A DNA stretch of 38,956 nt from Deltaproteobacteria bacterium (GTDB lineage: Bacteria; Desulfobacterota; Desulfobulbia; Desulfobulbales; Desulfobulbaceae). The notes under the pieces were generated by a model. It searched no databases, was not told the origin of the DNA, and was given only the letters and a program-made list of their open reading frames with translations. Shown one piece after another: positions 29,645 to 38,189 of this stretch. Each line of letters begins with the position of its first letter. The stretch's first letter is position 1. The stretch covers positions 1 to 38,956 of the forward strand of contig JAADIK010000021.1 in NCBI GenBank assembly GCA_013151365.1, given 5' to 3'. The translations under genes were made by a program, and so were the position numbers.

Positions 29645-31439
29645 TTTCGGTTACAGTGAAGAGGGCCGGGAGGGATCGCTCCGGGACCTGCATATCTGGC
29701 TGAGAATCCTTCGTTACGGTGCCGGGCATCGGCTGGGCCTGGTCCTGGCCGTTCTCCTGTCCCTGGTGGTGACCGGGGCGACCCTGGGGCTGCCCCGCCT
29801 GATGCAGATGGGCATTGACGGATTTATTATGAATACCCACCTGCCAGCGGTGCAGCGCATTGCAGGGCTTGGCCGGATCGCCGTTGTTTACGGCATCCTG
29901 GTCGGGCTTGTTTTCCTGGCCGGTTTTTTTCAGGTGGTGGTCCTGGAGACGATCGGTCAATGGATCATGCATGCCATGCGCCGTGACCTTTACGCCCACA
30001 TGCTGGATCTCGACCTGGCCTTTTTCAACAACCAGGCCGTCGGCCGCCTGGTCACCAGGTTGACCAACGACATCCAGAACATGCATGAAATGTTCACCTC
30101 GGTCATGGTCACGCTTTTCAACGATTTTCTCAGGCTGGCGGGCATCCTGGTGATTCTTTTCCTCATGAACGTCCGGCTGGCCCTGGTCATGTCCGTTTTT
30201 GTGCCGCTGGCCGCCTTGATTACCGTGGTCTTCTCGCGGCTCGCCCGGGAACGGTTTCGCGACATCCGCCGGCAGCTGGCCCGGCTGAACAGCTTCCTCC
30301 AGGAGGCGATCTCCGGCATCAGCGTGCTCCAGCTCTTTGGCCGGCAGCAGGACAGTTTCCGCAAGTTCGACGTGTTGACCAGGGAGTACCAGGACCTGGC
30401 ACTACGACAGATCAAGCTGTTCGGCACCTTTATGCCGATGAGCGAATTCATGAGTTCTGCCGCCATTGCCCTGATTCTCTGGTACGGCGGCGGCGAGATT
30501 ATAAGGCGGGAGATGAGTCTCGGCGAACTGGTCGCCTTTTTTTCCTACATGCGGCTTTTTTTTCAACCCCTGCGGGAACTGTACCAGAAGTATTCCATTG
30601 TCCAGTCGGCCATGGCTTCGGCTGAACGAATTTTCAACCTGCTCGACACTGAAAAAAGGATCGAGGCCCCTCCGGTGCCGGTGGAGCCGGAGAGGATTAA
30701 AGGCGACCTGGTTTTCGACGATGTCTGTTTCGCCTACGAACCGGACCAGCCGATTCTGCGTCATATCAGCCTGACCGTCGCTGCCGGCGAAACCGTGGCC
30801 GTTGTCGGTTCGACCGGCTCTGGAAAGAGCACCCTGATCAACCTCCTGGTCCGTTTTTATGACCCGCAGCAGGGGAGAATCCTGGTCGACGGCCGGGACC
30901 TGCGGGAATACCGGCCGCATGACCTGAGAAGGATCGTCGGCGTCATCATGCAGGATGTCTTTGTCCTGCCCGAGACGCTGCTTGCCAACATTGTCATGGA
31001 TACGGGCCATGATCGTTCCCGGGTCGAGGAGATCATAAGAGAAACAGGCATGGAGCCGTTCGTGGCCGGCCTGCCCGACGGCCTTGACACGCTGATAGGC
31101 GAGGGGTACCTGGATTTTTCCGCCGGGGAAAAGCAGTTGCTCTGCTTTGCCCGGGTCCTGTGCCGTGACCCGGCAATCCTGATCCTTGACGAGGCCACCT
31201 CCGCCGTTGATTCCGAAACGGAAAACATTCTGGAACAGGCGGTTGTCGCCGGTTTCGAGGGCCGGACCTCGCTGATTATCGCCCACCGTCTGTCAACGGT
31301 GCGCCGGGCCGACCGGGTGGTGGTCATGGACCACGGCCGGATTGTCGAGCAGGGGAGTCATGATGAACTGATGGCCGCCGGGGGCGCTTACTCCCGGCTG
31401 GTAACCCTGGATTTGCGGACCAACGGCGCCGGCCGGTAA
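29637..31439 (+). CDS. ABC exporter, fused TMD-NBD (subunit 2, canonical Walker B)
   Basis: VGSTGSGKSTLINLLVRFYDP, signature FSAGEKQLL, Walker B AILILDEATSAVD, AHRLSTVRRADRV; ATG overlaps the upstream stop region. Confidence 0.92.
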   Translation: MYNFGYSEEGREGSLRDLHIWLRILRYGAGHRLGLVLAVLLSLVVTGATLGLPRLMQMGIDGFIMNTHLPAVQRIAGLGRIAVVYGILVGLVFLAGFFQVVVLETIGQWIMHAMRRDLYAHMLDLDLAFFNNQAVGRLVTRLTNDIQNMHEMFTSVMVTLFNDFLRLAGILVILFLMNVRLALVMSVFVPLAALITVVFSRLARERFRDIRRQLARLNSFLQEAISGISVLQLFGRQQDSFRKFDVLTREYQDLALRQIKLFGTFMPMSEFMSSAAIALILWYGGGEIIRREMSLGELVAFFSYMRLFFQPLRELYQKYSIVQSAMASAERIFNLLDTEKRIEAPPVPVEPERIKGDLVFDDVCFAYEPDQPILRHISLTVAAGETVAVVGSTGSGKSTLINLLVRFYDPQQGRILVDGRDLREYRPHDLRRIVGVIMQDVFVLPETLLANIVMDTGHDRSRVEEIIRETGMEPFVAGLPDGLDTLIGEGYLDFSAGEKQLLCFARVLCRDPAILILDEATSAVDSETENILEQAVVAGFEGRTSLIIAHRLSTVRRADRVVVMDHGRIVEQGSHDELMAAGGAYSRLVTLDLRTNGAGR

Positions 31440-31451
31440 GCTGCGGCGCCG

Positions 31452-31520
31452 GTGGCGGCTTACAGGTTTATGGTATGTGAAACCGCCTGCTTGTAACCAC
31501 CGTGAGGTGTTACGAGATAA
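31452..31520 (+). repeat. Repeat family B, right flank copy
   Basis: GTGGCGGCTTACAGGTTTATGGTATGTGAAACCGCCTGCTTGTAACCACCGTGAGGTGTTACGAGATAA is near-identical to 33431..33500. Confidence 0.75.
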
Positions 31521-31535
31521 CTGCCGGCGGACCTG

Positions 31536-32267
31536 TCAGCTGCCGAGGGGTTGTACGTTTCGGCTTCTGATCCTGATAACCGGAAGGGGAAGGAGCGCGC
31601 GCAGGGAGTCGGCCTGCGGGTTTGTCACGCTCTGTTTGATCAGGATAGCGTAAGGCGTCACGTCCCGGCCGTAGTAGGAGGAATTCCATTTGTAACGGGG
31701 GGCGACAACGGCTCCTTCCACGGAAATGCCGCCGTAGGCGCCCTGGGAACGACCAAAGGCCAGGATATCGGCGATCTGCACCTTGGCCGAGCCGCCCACC
31801 GGCCCGGCGGCCACGGCAATGTCGCCGCCCAGCTTGAATTCCGTGGAAAGCATGGCGTTCAGCCCCTTGTCGGTCATGATCATGAAGATCAGTTCCGAGG
31901 CGTCGGCGCCGATCTGGAATCCAAGAGAAACCGAGCCAATGGTGTAGAAGGCGGGATAGCTCCATTTGCCGGTTTTTTCATTCCGGGCCAGCAGGACGCC
32001 GCTGCCGCCGGAGCCGCCGAGGATAAAACCGCCCCGCAGCATCTGCGGGACGATGAAGATCCCCTTGGCCTTGCCGACATTTTCCCGGAACCATGCCATG
32101 TTCGGGTCGGCCATGAAATTCTTGAACACGAATTCGCTTTTGATAACCAGTTCGTCGGGCCGGGAAAAACCGGCCGCCGAAGAGGACGGCGCTGTCGTCA
32201 GCATGGCGGCCGAGACGGCCAGGATAACGAAAACAAGGCGATTTATGATTTTCATGAGGTTTCTCAC
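31536..32267 (-). CDS. Secreted SYLF (YSC84-like) lipid-binding domain protein
   Basis: Signal peptide, then KAKGIFIVPQMLRGGFILGGSGGSGVLLAR...WSYPAFYTIGSVSLGFQIGADASELIFMIM; ATG at 32255 is an alternative start. Confidence 0.85.
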   Translation of the reverse strand: MRNLMKIINRLVFVILAVSAAMLTTAPSSSAAGFSRPDELVIKSEFVFKNFMADPNMAWFRENVGKAKGIFIVPQMLRGGFILGGSGGSGVLLARNEKTGKWSYPAFYTIGSVSLGFQIGADASELIFMIMTDKGLNAMLSTEFKLGGDIAVAAGPVGGSAKVQIADILAFGRSQGAYGGISVEGAVVAPRYKWNSSYYGRDVTPYAILIKQSVTNPQADSLRALLPLPVIRIRSRNVQPLGS

Positions 32268-32559
32268 TTTTTTATTGCTTTTGAAATCCGGTTTTTTCCC
32301 TTTGGCAAAATAATTATTTGTCCGGAAAAGTTTGTATATTCAATTGGTTCAAGATATAATAAAAACAGTAATATATTGAACATTATGTTTTTCTCCGCCC
32401 CTGTCAAGGGTAAAGGATAATCACGGCTGATATTTTTTATTTTGTAACTATTTCTGTTTTGTAACTATTCATGCGGGAGTCGATAACTTTGATTTCCTAC
32501 CGGACCGTAACCGTCCACCTTGTTTCGTGGGCCGGAGAAGATGAGGGAGTGAGCGGCTG

Positions 32560-33327
32560 ATGAAGAGATCGGCATTACTGTTTCTCTTCCTGGTCCTGAC
32601 CGGGCTCGTTGCCGGGCCGCTTTTCGCGCAAACGGCCGATAGTGACCGGGCGCGGGCGATCTTGCGGAAAATCGATGACCTGTGGCGTTCCACCTCGTCC
32701 GTGGCCAGGTTGAAAATGGTTGTCAAAACAGAGCATTATACCAGGACCCTGGTCCTGGACAGCTGGACCAAGGGCAAGGAGAAGTCGCTGGTCCGCATTG
32801 TTTCGCCGCTGAAGGAGGCCGGAACCGTCAGTCTCAAAAACGGCAATACCATGTACACCTACCTGCCCAAGACCGACCGGGTTATCCGCCTGACCTCCGG
32901 GATGATGATGGGTTCCTGGATGGGGAGTCATTTTACCAATGACGACCTGGTCAAGGAATCGCGTCTTGCCGATGATTATTATCCCGAAATCACCTATGAA
33001 GGCGTACTCGACGGCCGGAAGATCATCCGGCTTGCCCTGCTGCCGAAACCGGACGCCCCGGTCGTCTGGGGCCGGATCGTCACCACCGTCCGGGCCGGGG
33101 ATTACCTGCCCCTTGTTTCTCTCTATTATAACGAGGATATGGTCCTGGCCCGGACCCTTACTTTTTCGGATATTCGTGAGATGGGGGGGCGGAAACTGCC
33201 GGTTGTTCTCCGGATGGTCCCGGCCGACAAACCGGGGGAGTATACGGAATTGACCTATGAAGCGATCCGTTTCGGGGTCCCTCTCCGGGACTCGCGGTTT
33301 TCGTTGCTTCAACTCCGCCGGAGGTAA
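32560..33327 (+). CDS. Outer-membrane lipoprotein-sorting-like protein (LolA-like)
   Basis: 255 aa, signal peptide; YTRTLVLDSWTKGKEKSLVRIVSPLKEAGTVSLKNGNTMYTYLPKTDRVIRLTSGMMMGSWMGSHFTNDDLVKESRL. Confidence 0.82.
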   Translation: MKRSALLFLFLVLTGLVAGPLFAQTADSDRARAILRKIDDLWRSTSSVARLKMVVKTEHYTRTLVLDSWTKGKEKSLVRIVSPLKEAGTVSLKNGNTMYTYLPKTDRVIRLTSGMMMGSWMGSHFTNDDLVKESRLADDYYPEITYEGVLDGRKIIRLALLPKPDAPVVWGRIVTTVRAGDYLPLVSLYYNEDMVLARTLTFSDIREMGGRKLPVVLRMVPADKPGEYTELTYEAIRFGVPLRDSRFSLLQLRRR

Positions 33328-33334
33328 GGGGAAT

Positions 33335-33442
33335 GTAAGTCGCCACAGGCACCCCATCTTCACGCAGTTGCTCCCGCCCGCATAGAGGGACTATAGCGAA
33401 CGGAAGCAACTACGCAAATCTGGGGCACCTGTGGCGACTTAC
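33335..33442 (+). repeat. Repeat family B, 108-bp near-perfect hairpin
   Basis: GTAAGTCGCCACAGGCACCCCA ... TGGGGCACCTGTGGCGACTTAC plus inner arms ACGCAGTTGCTCCCG / CGGAAGCAACTACGC. Confidence 0.85.
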
Positions 33443-33500
33443 AGGTTTATGATATGTGAAACCGCCTTATATCCTTGTGAGGTGTTACCGGGAAATTAGT
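33431..33500 (+). repeat. Repeat family B, right flank copy (second occurrence)
   Basis: GTGGCGACTTACAGGTTTATGATATGTGAAACCGCCTTATATCCTTGTGAGGTGTTACC matches 31452..31520. Confidence 0.75.
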
Positions 33501-33501
33501 A

Positions 33502-33525
33502 TCACCTCGAGCCGTCACGGATTCA
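33502..33525 (-). repeat. Repeat family A, terminal fragment
   Basis: TCACCTCGAGCCGTCACGGATTCA matches the terminal 24 bp of 11499..11623. Confidence 0.6.
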
Positions 33526-33537
33526 CGGAGTGAGAAA

Positions 33538-34761
33538 ATGCAGCTTTTGCACCTGGCCTTGAAAAATGTCCTGCGCTCCCGGCATCGAACCTGGGTGACG
33601 ATCGCGGCCATGGCCTTTGCCGGCTGCATCATGATATTTTATGCCAGCCTGCTGCAGGGCTGGTTGCGCTCCATGGAGAGGAATGCCGTGGATATGGAGA
33701 CGGGTGAGTTGCAGATCCATGCCCCCGGTTTTCGTCAGGATCCCGACCTCTATAATGTGATTGTCGACGCGAAGGGCGTGATCAAACGGGCTTCGGCGGC
33801 TGGTTTTATCTGCGCCGGACGGCTGCTGGGCAGCGGTCTGGCTGCCGCGGATGAGAATTCCACCGGCGTGAGTATCATGGGCATAGATCCGGGCGCCGAT
33901 GACCTGGTCACCAGGCTGCACGCCCATGTTCAGGCAGGGCGCTGGCTGTCCCGAAAAGAGAACAACGGCGTGGTCATCGGCAGCAAACTTGCCACTATTC
34001 TTGCCGTGCGGCCGGGGAGTGAACTGGTGCTGGTCAGCCAGGCCGCCGACGGTTCAATGGCCAACGACCTGTACACCGTGCGGGGAGTCCTGCAATCGGT
34101 GAGCCGGGAAGTTGACCGGGGCGGCCTCTTTATGACGGCGGCGGCCTTCCGGGCTTTTTTTGTTTTGCCCGCCGGCGTCCATGAAATCGTTTTGCGGCGT
34201 GCGCTTCGCTCGGAATCCCTGACGGCGGCGACAGGGCGCTTGCGAGCCTTGTTTCCGAACCTTGAGGTGAAAAACTGGCGGCAACTGCAACCCACCCTGG
34301 CCCGGTTGCTCGATCTCTCCAATGTCTCTCTCGTTATCCTGCTGCTCATCACCTATGCCGCGGTCGGGATGCTGACTCTGAACGCCATGCTCATGGGAGT
34401 GTTTGAACGGATTCCCGAGTTCGGGGTCATGAAGGCCCTGGGATTTTCCGGCAGCCGCCTTTTCGGCCTGATCGTCCTGGAAACCGTGATCCAGGTCGCA
34501 ATCGGCGCCGCGCTCGCCCTGGTAACCGGGGTCCCGCTTGCCCTTTATTTCTCGGTTCATCCCCTGGACTTTTCCTTTTTGCTCCGCGGTTCATCAACTA
34601 TTGCCGGTATCGCCTTTGAACCCCGATGGTACTGCGAGGTAACCGGCCACAGTGTCCTTCTGCCGGTCCTTTTTCTGTTCGGCGCGGCCTTGACGGCCAT
34701 CCTCTATCCGGCCGTCAAGGCCGCCATGATCAGGCCGGTCGCGGCCATTCATCACCGGTAG
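33538..34761 (+). CDS. FtsX/MacB-like ABC transporter permease A
   Basis: 407 aa; LHLALKNVLRSRHRTWVTIAAMAFAGCIMIF, periplasmic region, C-terminal FtsX domain with YPAVKAAMIRPVAAI. Confidence 0.88.
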   Translation: MQLLHLALKNVLRSRHRTWVTIAAMAFAGCIMIFYASLLQGWLRSMERNAVDMETGELQIHAPGFRQDPDLYNVIVDAKGVIKRASAAGFICAGRLLGSGLAAADENSTGVSIMGIDPGADDLVTRLHAHVQAGRWLSRKENNGVVIGSKLATILAVRPGSELVLVSQAADGSMANDLYTVRGVLQSVSREVDRGGLFMTAAAFRAFFVLPAGVHEIVLRRALRSESLTAATGRLRALFPNLEVKNWRQLQPTLARLLDLSNVSLVILLLITYAAVGMLTLNAMLMGVFERIPEFGVMKALGFSGSRLFGLIVLETVIQVAIGAALALVTGVPLALYFSVHPLDFSFLLRGSSTIAGIAFEPRWYCEVTGHSVLLPVLFLFGAALTAILYPAVKAAMIRPVAAIHHR

Positions 34762-34769
34762 GCCGAAAG

Positions 34770-36014
34770 ATGATGAAACTGAATAAAATGGCATGGCGAA
34801 CATTGGCCCGCAATAAACGCCGCTCACTGATCACGTCGTTTTCCGTGGCCTTCGGGATCCTTTTGGCCGTTACCTTTACCGGTTCCGGGGATTATTCTTA
34901 TACCAGCATGATTGATACCAGCGCCGTCATGGGGTTCGGCCATGTTTCGGTCGAAGCGGCCGGCTATAACGACCGGCCCGGCCTTGCCCGCAGGCTGACG
35001 GAGGCCGGAGTCGTACGTAAGACCGCCCTCGGCCTGCCCCGGGTTGCCGGCGCCTATGCCCGAATCATGGGACAGGCGATGTTCGCCGCCGGTGCCAAGA
35101 GTGTGGGCGGTGTTTTCATGGCTATCGATCCTCAACTCGAGAAACCGTTGCATAATTTTTTCCTGCGCTCCATTGTCAAGGGCCGGCTCTTTGACGATAC
35201 CAATGGACGGGGGGCCGTAGTCGGCGCCGGGATGGCGGTCAAGCTCAATCTCCGTCTCGGCAAAAAGGTCATTGTTACGGTGACGGATAAAAACGGCCAG
35301 TTGACCAGCGAATTGACCAGGGTCTGCGGCATCTTCAAAACCGGGGACGATTCGGTTGACTCCGGCATGGTCCTGCTGCCCCTGGGCCGGATGCGTCGGG
35401 TCCTGAACTATGGGCCGGATGACGCCACCCTGGTCGCCGTGTATGTGAATGACCTGCGGCAGGTCAAAGGGGTGCGGACTCTGCTTGCCGCAAAGCTTGA
35501 CCATAAGGCGGACCTCGAGATCCTGCCGTGGCAGGAAACCCAGCCGGATCTTGCCGGGCTGATCGCCGTGGATCGCCTTTTCAATTATCTTCTGCAGTTT
35601 CTCGTCGGCCTGGTGATTGCCGCCGGCATCCTGAACACCATGCTCATGAGCGTCCTGGAACGGACCCGGGAATTCGGTATTATGATGGCGGTGGGTATGA
35701 CCCCGAGACAGGTGGTGGGCCTGGTCCTGATCGAATCCTTCTGGCTGGGGGTCCTGGGGCTGCTGCTCGGCGTTATCCTGACCGCTCCCTGGTTTGTCTA
35801 CATGAGCCGGGTGGGAATCGATCTGAGCCGGCACATCGGCCAGGATTACAGCGCCGGCGGGGTTCTGGTCGATCCGGTCATGAAACTGCGGCTCTACAAG
35901 GAGAGCGCTCTGGTCATCCTGTTTGCCGCGTTCGGATTGACCATGGCCGCCGGAGTGTACCCGGCCATACGGGCCGGCAGGACCATGCCGGTTGAAAGTC
36001 TCCTGAATTCGTGA
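34770..36014 (+). CDS. FtsX/MacB-like ABC transporter permease B
   Basis: MMKLNKMAWRTLARNKRRSLITSFSVAFGILLAVTF; MSVLERTREFGIMMAVGMTPRQVVGLVL; YPAIRAGRTMPVESLLNS. ORF track start 34626 lies inside permease A; ATG 34770 preferred. Confidence 0.88.
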   Translation: MMKLNKMAWRTLARNKRRSLITSFSVAFGILLAVTFTGSGDYSYTSMIDTSAVMGFGHVSVEAAGYNDRPGLARRLTEAGVVRKTALGLPRVAGAYARIMGQAMFAAGAKSVGGVFMAIDPQLEKPLHNFFLRSIVKGRLFDDTNGRGAVVGAGMAVKLNLRLGKKVIVTVTDKNGQLTSELTRVCGIFKTGDDSVDSGMVLLPLGRMRRVLNYGPDDATLVAVYVNDLRQVKGVRTLLAAKLDHKADLEILPWQETQPDLAGLIAVDRLFNYLLQFLVGLVIAAGILNTMLMSVLERTREFGIMMAVGMTPRQVVGLVLIESFWLGVLGLLLGVILTAPWFVYMSRVGIDLSRHIGQDYSAGGVLVDPVMKLRLYKESALVILFAAFGLTMAAGVYPAIRAGRTMPVESLLNS

Positions 36015-36219
36015 CGGCTTGAGGTGATGCTTCATGCAATATGTGGAATTTGTTGTATTATATGCTGAATAAACGCATTTTCCGGTCTGCACCGCGCCGC
36101 CCTGCGGGGCGTCCGATAACGGCGCATCTGCTGCGTTGGCAACTCGTTGATATCCACCAGGATAATCAACCTCGTTGCCGCCTTGCATCTGCACCGTTCT
36201 CGAACGCTCACGGATTCAG
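36003..36219 (+). repeat. Repeat family A, fullest copy (217 bp, MITE-like)
   Basis: CTGAATTCGTGACGGCTTGAGG ... CCGTTCTCGAACGCTCACGGATTCAG; termini are inverted repeats and the right half is an imperfect long hairpin. Confidence 0.8.
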
Positions 36220-36242
36220 CAACTGAAAGAGATATAAAAAAA

Positions 36243-36941
36243 ATGCAGAATGCACCGATTGTCCAACTTGAAAAGGTCAGCAAGGTCTATCAACAGGGGC
36301 AGGTTGAAGTGAAGGCGGTGGACAACTTCGATCTGACGGTGCGGGCCGGGGAATTCAGCGTGCTCTGCGGTCCGTCCGGGTCCGGCAAAACCACGATCCT
36401 CAACTTGATCGGCGCCCTTGACGCGCCCAGCAGCGGCCGGGTCTGCCTGGAAGGGCAAAACCTGGCGGAGCTGAACCGGGGGCGGCTCTCAAGGCTGAGG
36501 CGCGACAGGATCGGCTTTGTCTTTCAGTTCTATAACCTGATCCCGGTCCTGACCGCCTTTGAGAATGCCGAGTTTGTCCTGAGTCTGCAGAATGTCCCTG
36601 CGGCGGAGCGGAGGAAACGGGTCATGGCCGTACTCCGGGAGGTGGGCATGGCGGATTATGTCGATCGGCGGCCGGACGAACTCTCCGGCGGCCAGCAGCA
36701 GCGTATTGCCATTGCCCGGGCCGTGGTCTCGGAACCGGCCATCGTCCTGGCCGACGAACCGACGGCCAACGTCGACTCGGCGGCGGCTGATAGGATACTT
36801 GACCTTATGGCCCAACTGAACAGGGAAAAAGGCGTGACCTTTCTCTTTTCGACCCATGATCAACGGGTAATGGACCGGGCCAGACGGTTGATCCGTCTGC
36901 GGGACGGCAGGCTCGAAGCCGATGAGCACCGGGACCGATGA
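36243..36941 (+). CDS. ABC transporter ATP-binding protein (LolD/MacB family)
   Basis: CGPSGSGKTTILNLIGAL, LSGGQQQRIAIARAVV, VLADEPTANVDS. Confidence 0.92.
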   Translation: MQNAPIVQLEKVSKVYQQGQVEVKAVDNFDLTVRAGEFSVLCGPSGSGKTTILNLIGALDAPSSGRVCLEGQNLAELNRGRLSRLRRDRIGFVFQFYNLIPVLTAFENAEFVLSLQNVPAAERRKRVMAVLREVGMADYVDRRPDELSGGQQQRIAIARAVVSEPAIVLADEPTANVDSAAADRILDLMAQLNREKGVTFLFSTHDQRVMDRARRLIRLRDGRLEADEHRDR

Positions 36942-38188
36942 TTTTCCGCTTTGTCCACAGAGGCTGGTTGTTTTTGTTGATTTTGCTTTTTGTGCCGGTG
37001 CCGTCCTCCGCCTTCTATGAGGCTGCCAGGGGTGATAACGGGGTCAGCCTGCGCGGCTTTGTCGATGCGGGAGCCGGGTTGACAAGAAATCCGGCGGATC
37101 ATTCCGCCTATGGCGACCGGGGCGAAACGGTGTGGAACGGAGACCTCCGCCTCCTCGCCAACGCTTGGCTGGGCGGACATTTCCGGGTTGACGCCAATAT
37201 TCTGGAGTATATTCGCTCCGCCCCCTCTCCGGACCCGGCCGGGCTCCGGGGCGACGCCCAAGGCGTTGAGCGAAGCAGCCTTCTCGCCTGGCAGCAGCAA
37301 GACAGCGGCGACCCGGAGGCCGGCCTTGTTTTGGACCGGCTCAATCTCAGGTGGACCGGCGAAAACAGTGAATTGATAGTGGGCCGTCAGCCTGTCAGCC
37401 TGGCCACGACCTTTTTTTTTACGCCCAATGATTTTTTCGCCCCCTTTGCGGCCCGGAATTTTTACCGGGTGTATAAGCCCGGTGTGGATGCTGCCCGCTT
37501 TGACCTACGCCTGTCGGATCTCTCGCAGTTCACGTTAATCGGGGTGCTGGGATATCATGAGGAGCAGGACGCAAGCAACGGCTGGAGCCGGACGCCCGAT
37601 TGGGGGCGCACCTCCCTGGTCGGCCGTCTTACGCGGAATCGCGGCGATTTCGAATGGGGGCTCGTGGCCGGCCGGGTTCGTGATTATCGTGTATTCGGGG
37701 CTTCGTTGCAGGGGGATCTTTTTCACTGGCTGGGCATCCGGGCCGAGGGCCATTATCAGGACACGGAAAAAGATAATCAAAGAAACGGCCTGGAGATCAG
37801 CCTGGGCCTGGAACACCGGTTTGCCGGCAGCCTGACTGCCCGGCTGGAGTATTTTTTTCACGGCAGCGGCTATCATTCCATGGCCGAGGCCGACAGGGCG
37901 CTTATAACGGGAGCGGCGCCTGCCGGTTACCTGGGCCGCAACTACACGGCCTTTGATCTCAGCTATGAATTCTCACCGCTTTTAACCGGCGAATTTCTTC
38001 TGCTCAGGAACTGGACCGACAGTTCCGGACTTTTTTCTCTGTATGCCGTTTATTCCCTGTCCGATGAGTCAGAAATAGCCCTTACGGCGATCCTGCCCCA
38101 GGGCGATGAACCAGTGGCCGCTACGGGTCGCTCCGAATTCGGCTCCTTGCCGGTCCGGTTTTCCCTGGAATACAGATTTTATTTTTAG
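36938..38188 (+). CDS. Outer-membrane beta-barrel-like protein
   Basis: 416 aa, signal peptide ending PSSAF, alternating amphipathic strands, C-terminal SLEYRFYF (terminal Phe typical of OMPs); ATGA overlap with the ATPase stop. Confidence 0.75.
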   Translation: MIFRFVHRGWLFLLILLFVPVPSSAFYEAARGDNGVSLRGFVDAGAGLTRNPADHSAYGDRGETVWNGDLRLLANAWLGGHFRVDANILEYIRSAPSPDPAGLRGDAQGVERSSLLAWQQQDSGDPEAGLVLDRLNLRWTGENSELIVGRQPVSLATTFFFTPNDFFAPFAARNFYRVYKPGVDAARFDLRLSDLSQFTLIGVLGYHEEQDASNGWSRTPDWGRTSLVGRLTRNRGDFEWGLVAGRVRDYRVFGASLQGDLFHWLGIRAEGHYQDTEKDNQRNGLEISLGLEHRFAGSLTARLEYFFHGSGYHSMAEADRALITGAAPAGYLGRNYTAFDLSYEFSPLLTGEFLLLRNWTDSSGLFSLYAVYSLSDESEIALTAILPQGDEPVAATGRSEFGSLPVRFSLEYRFYF

Positions 38189-38189
38189 G

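Noticed and set aside
34824-36194. 456-aa minus-strand ORF opposite permease B
   Set aside because: Antisense composition and extends into repeat family A; no supporting motif.
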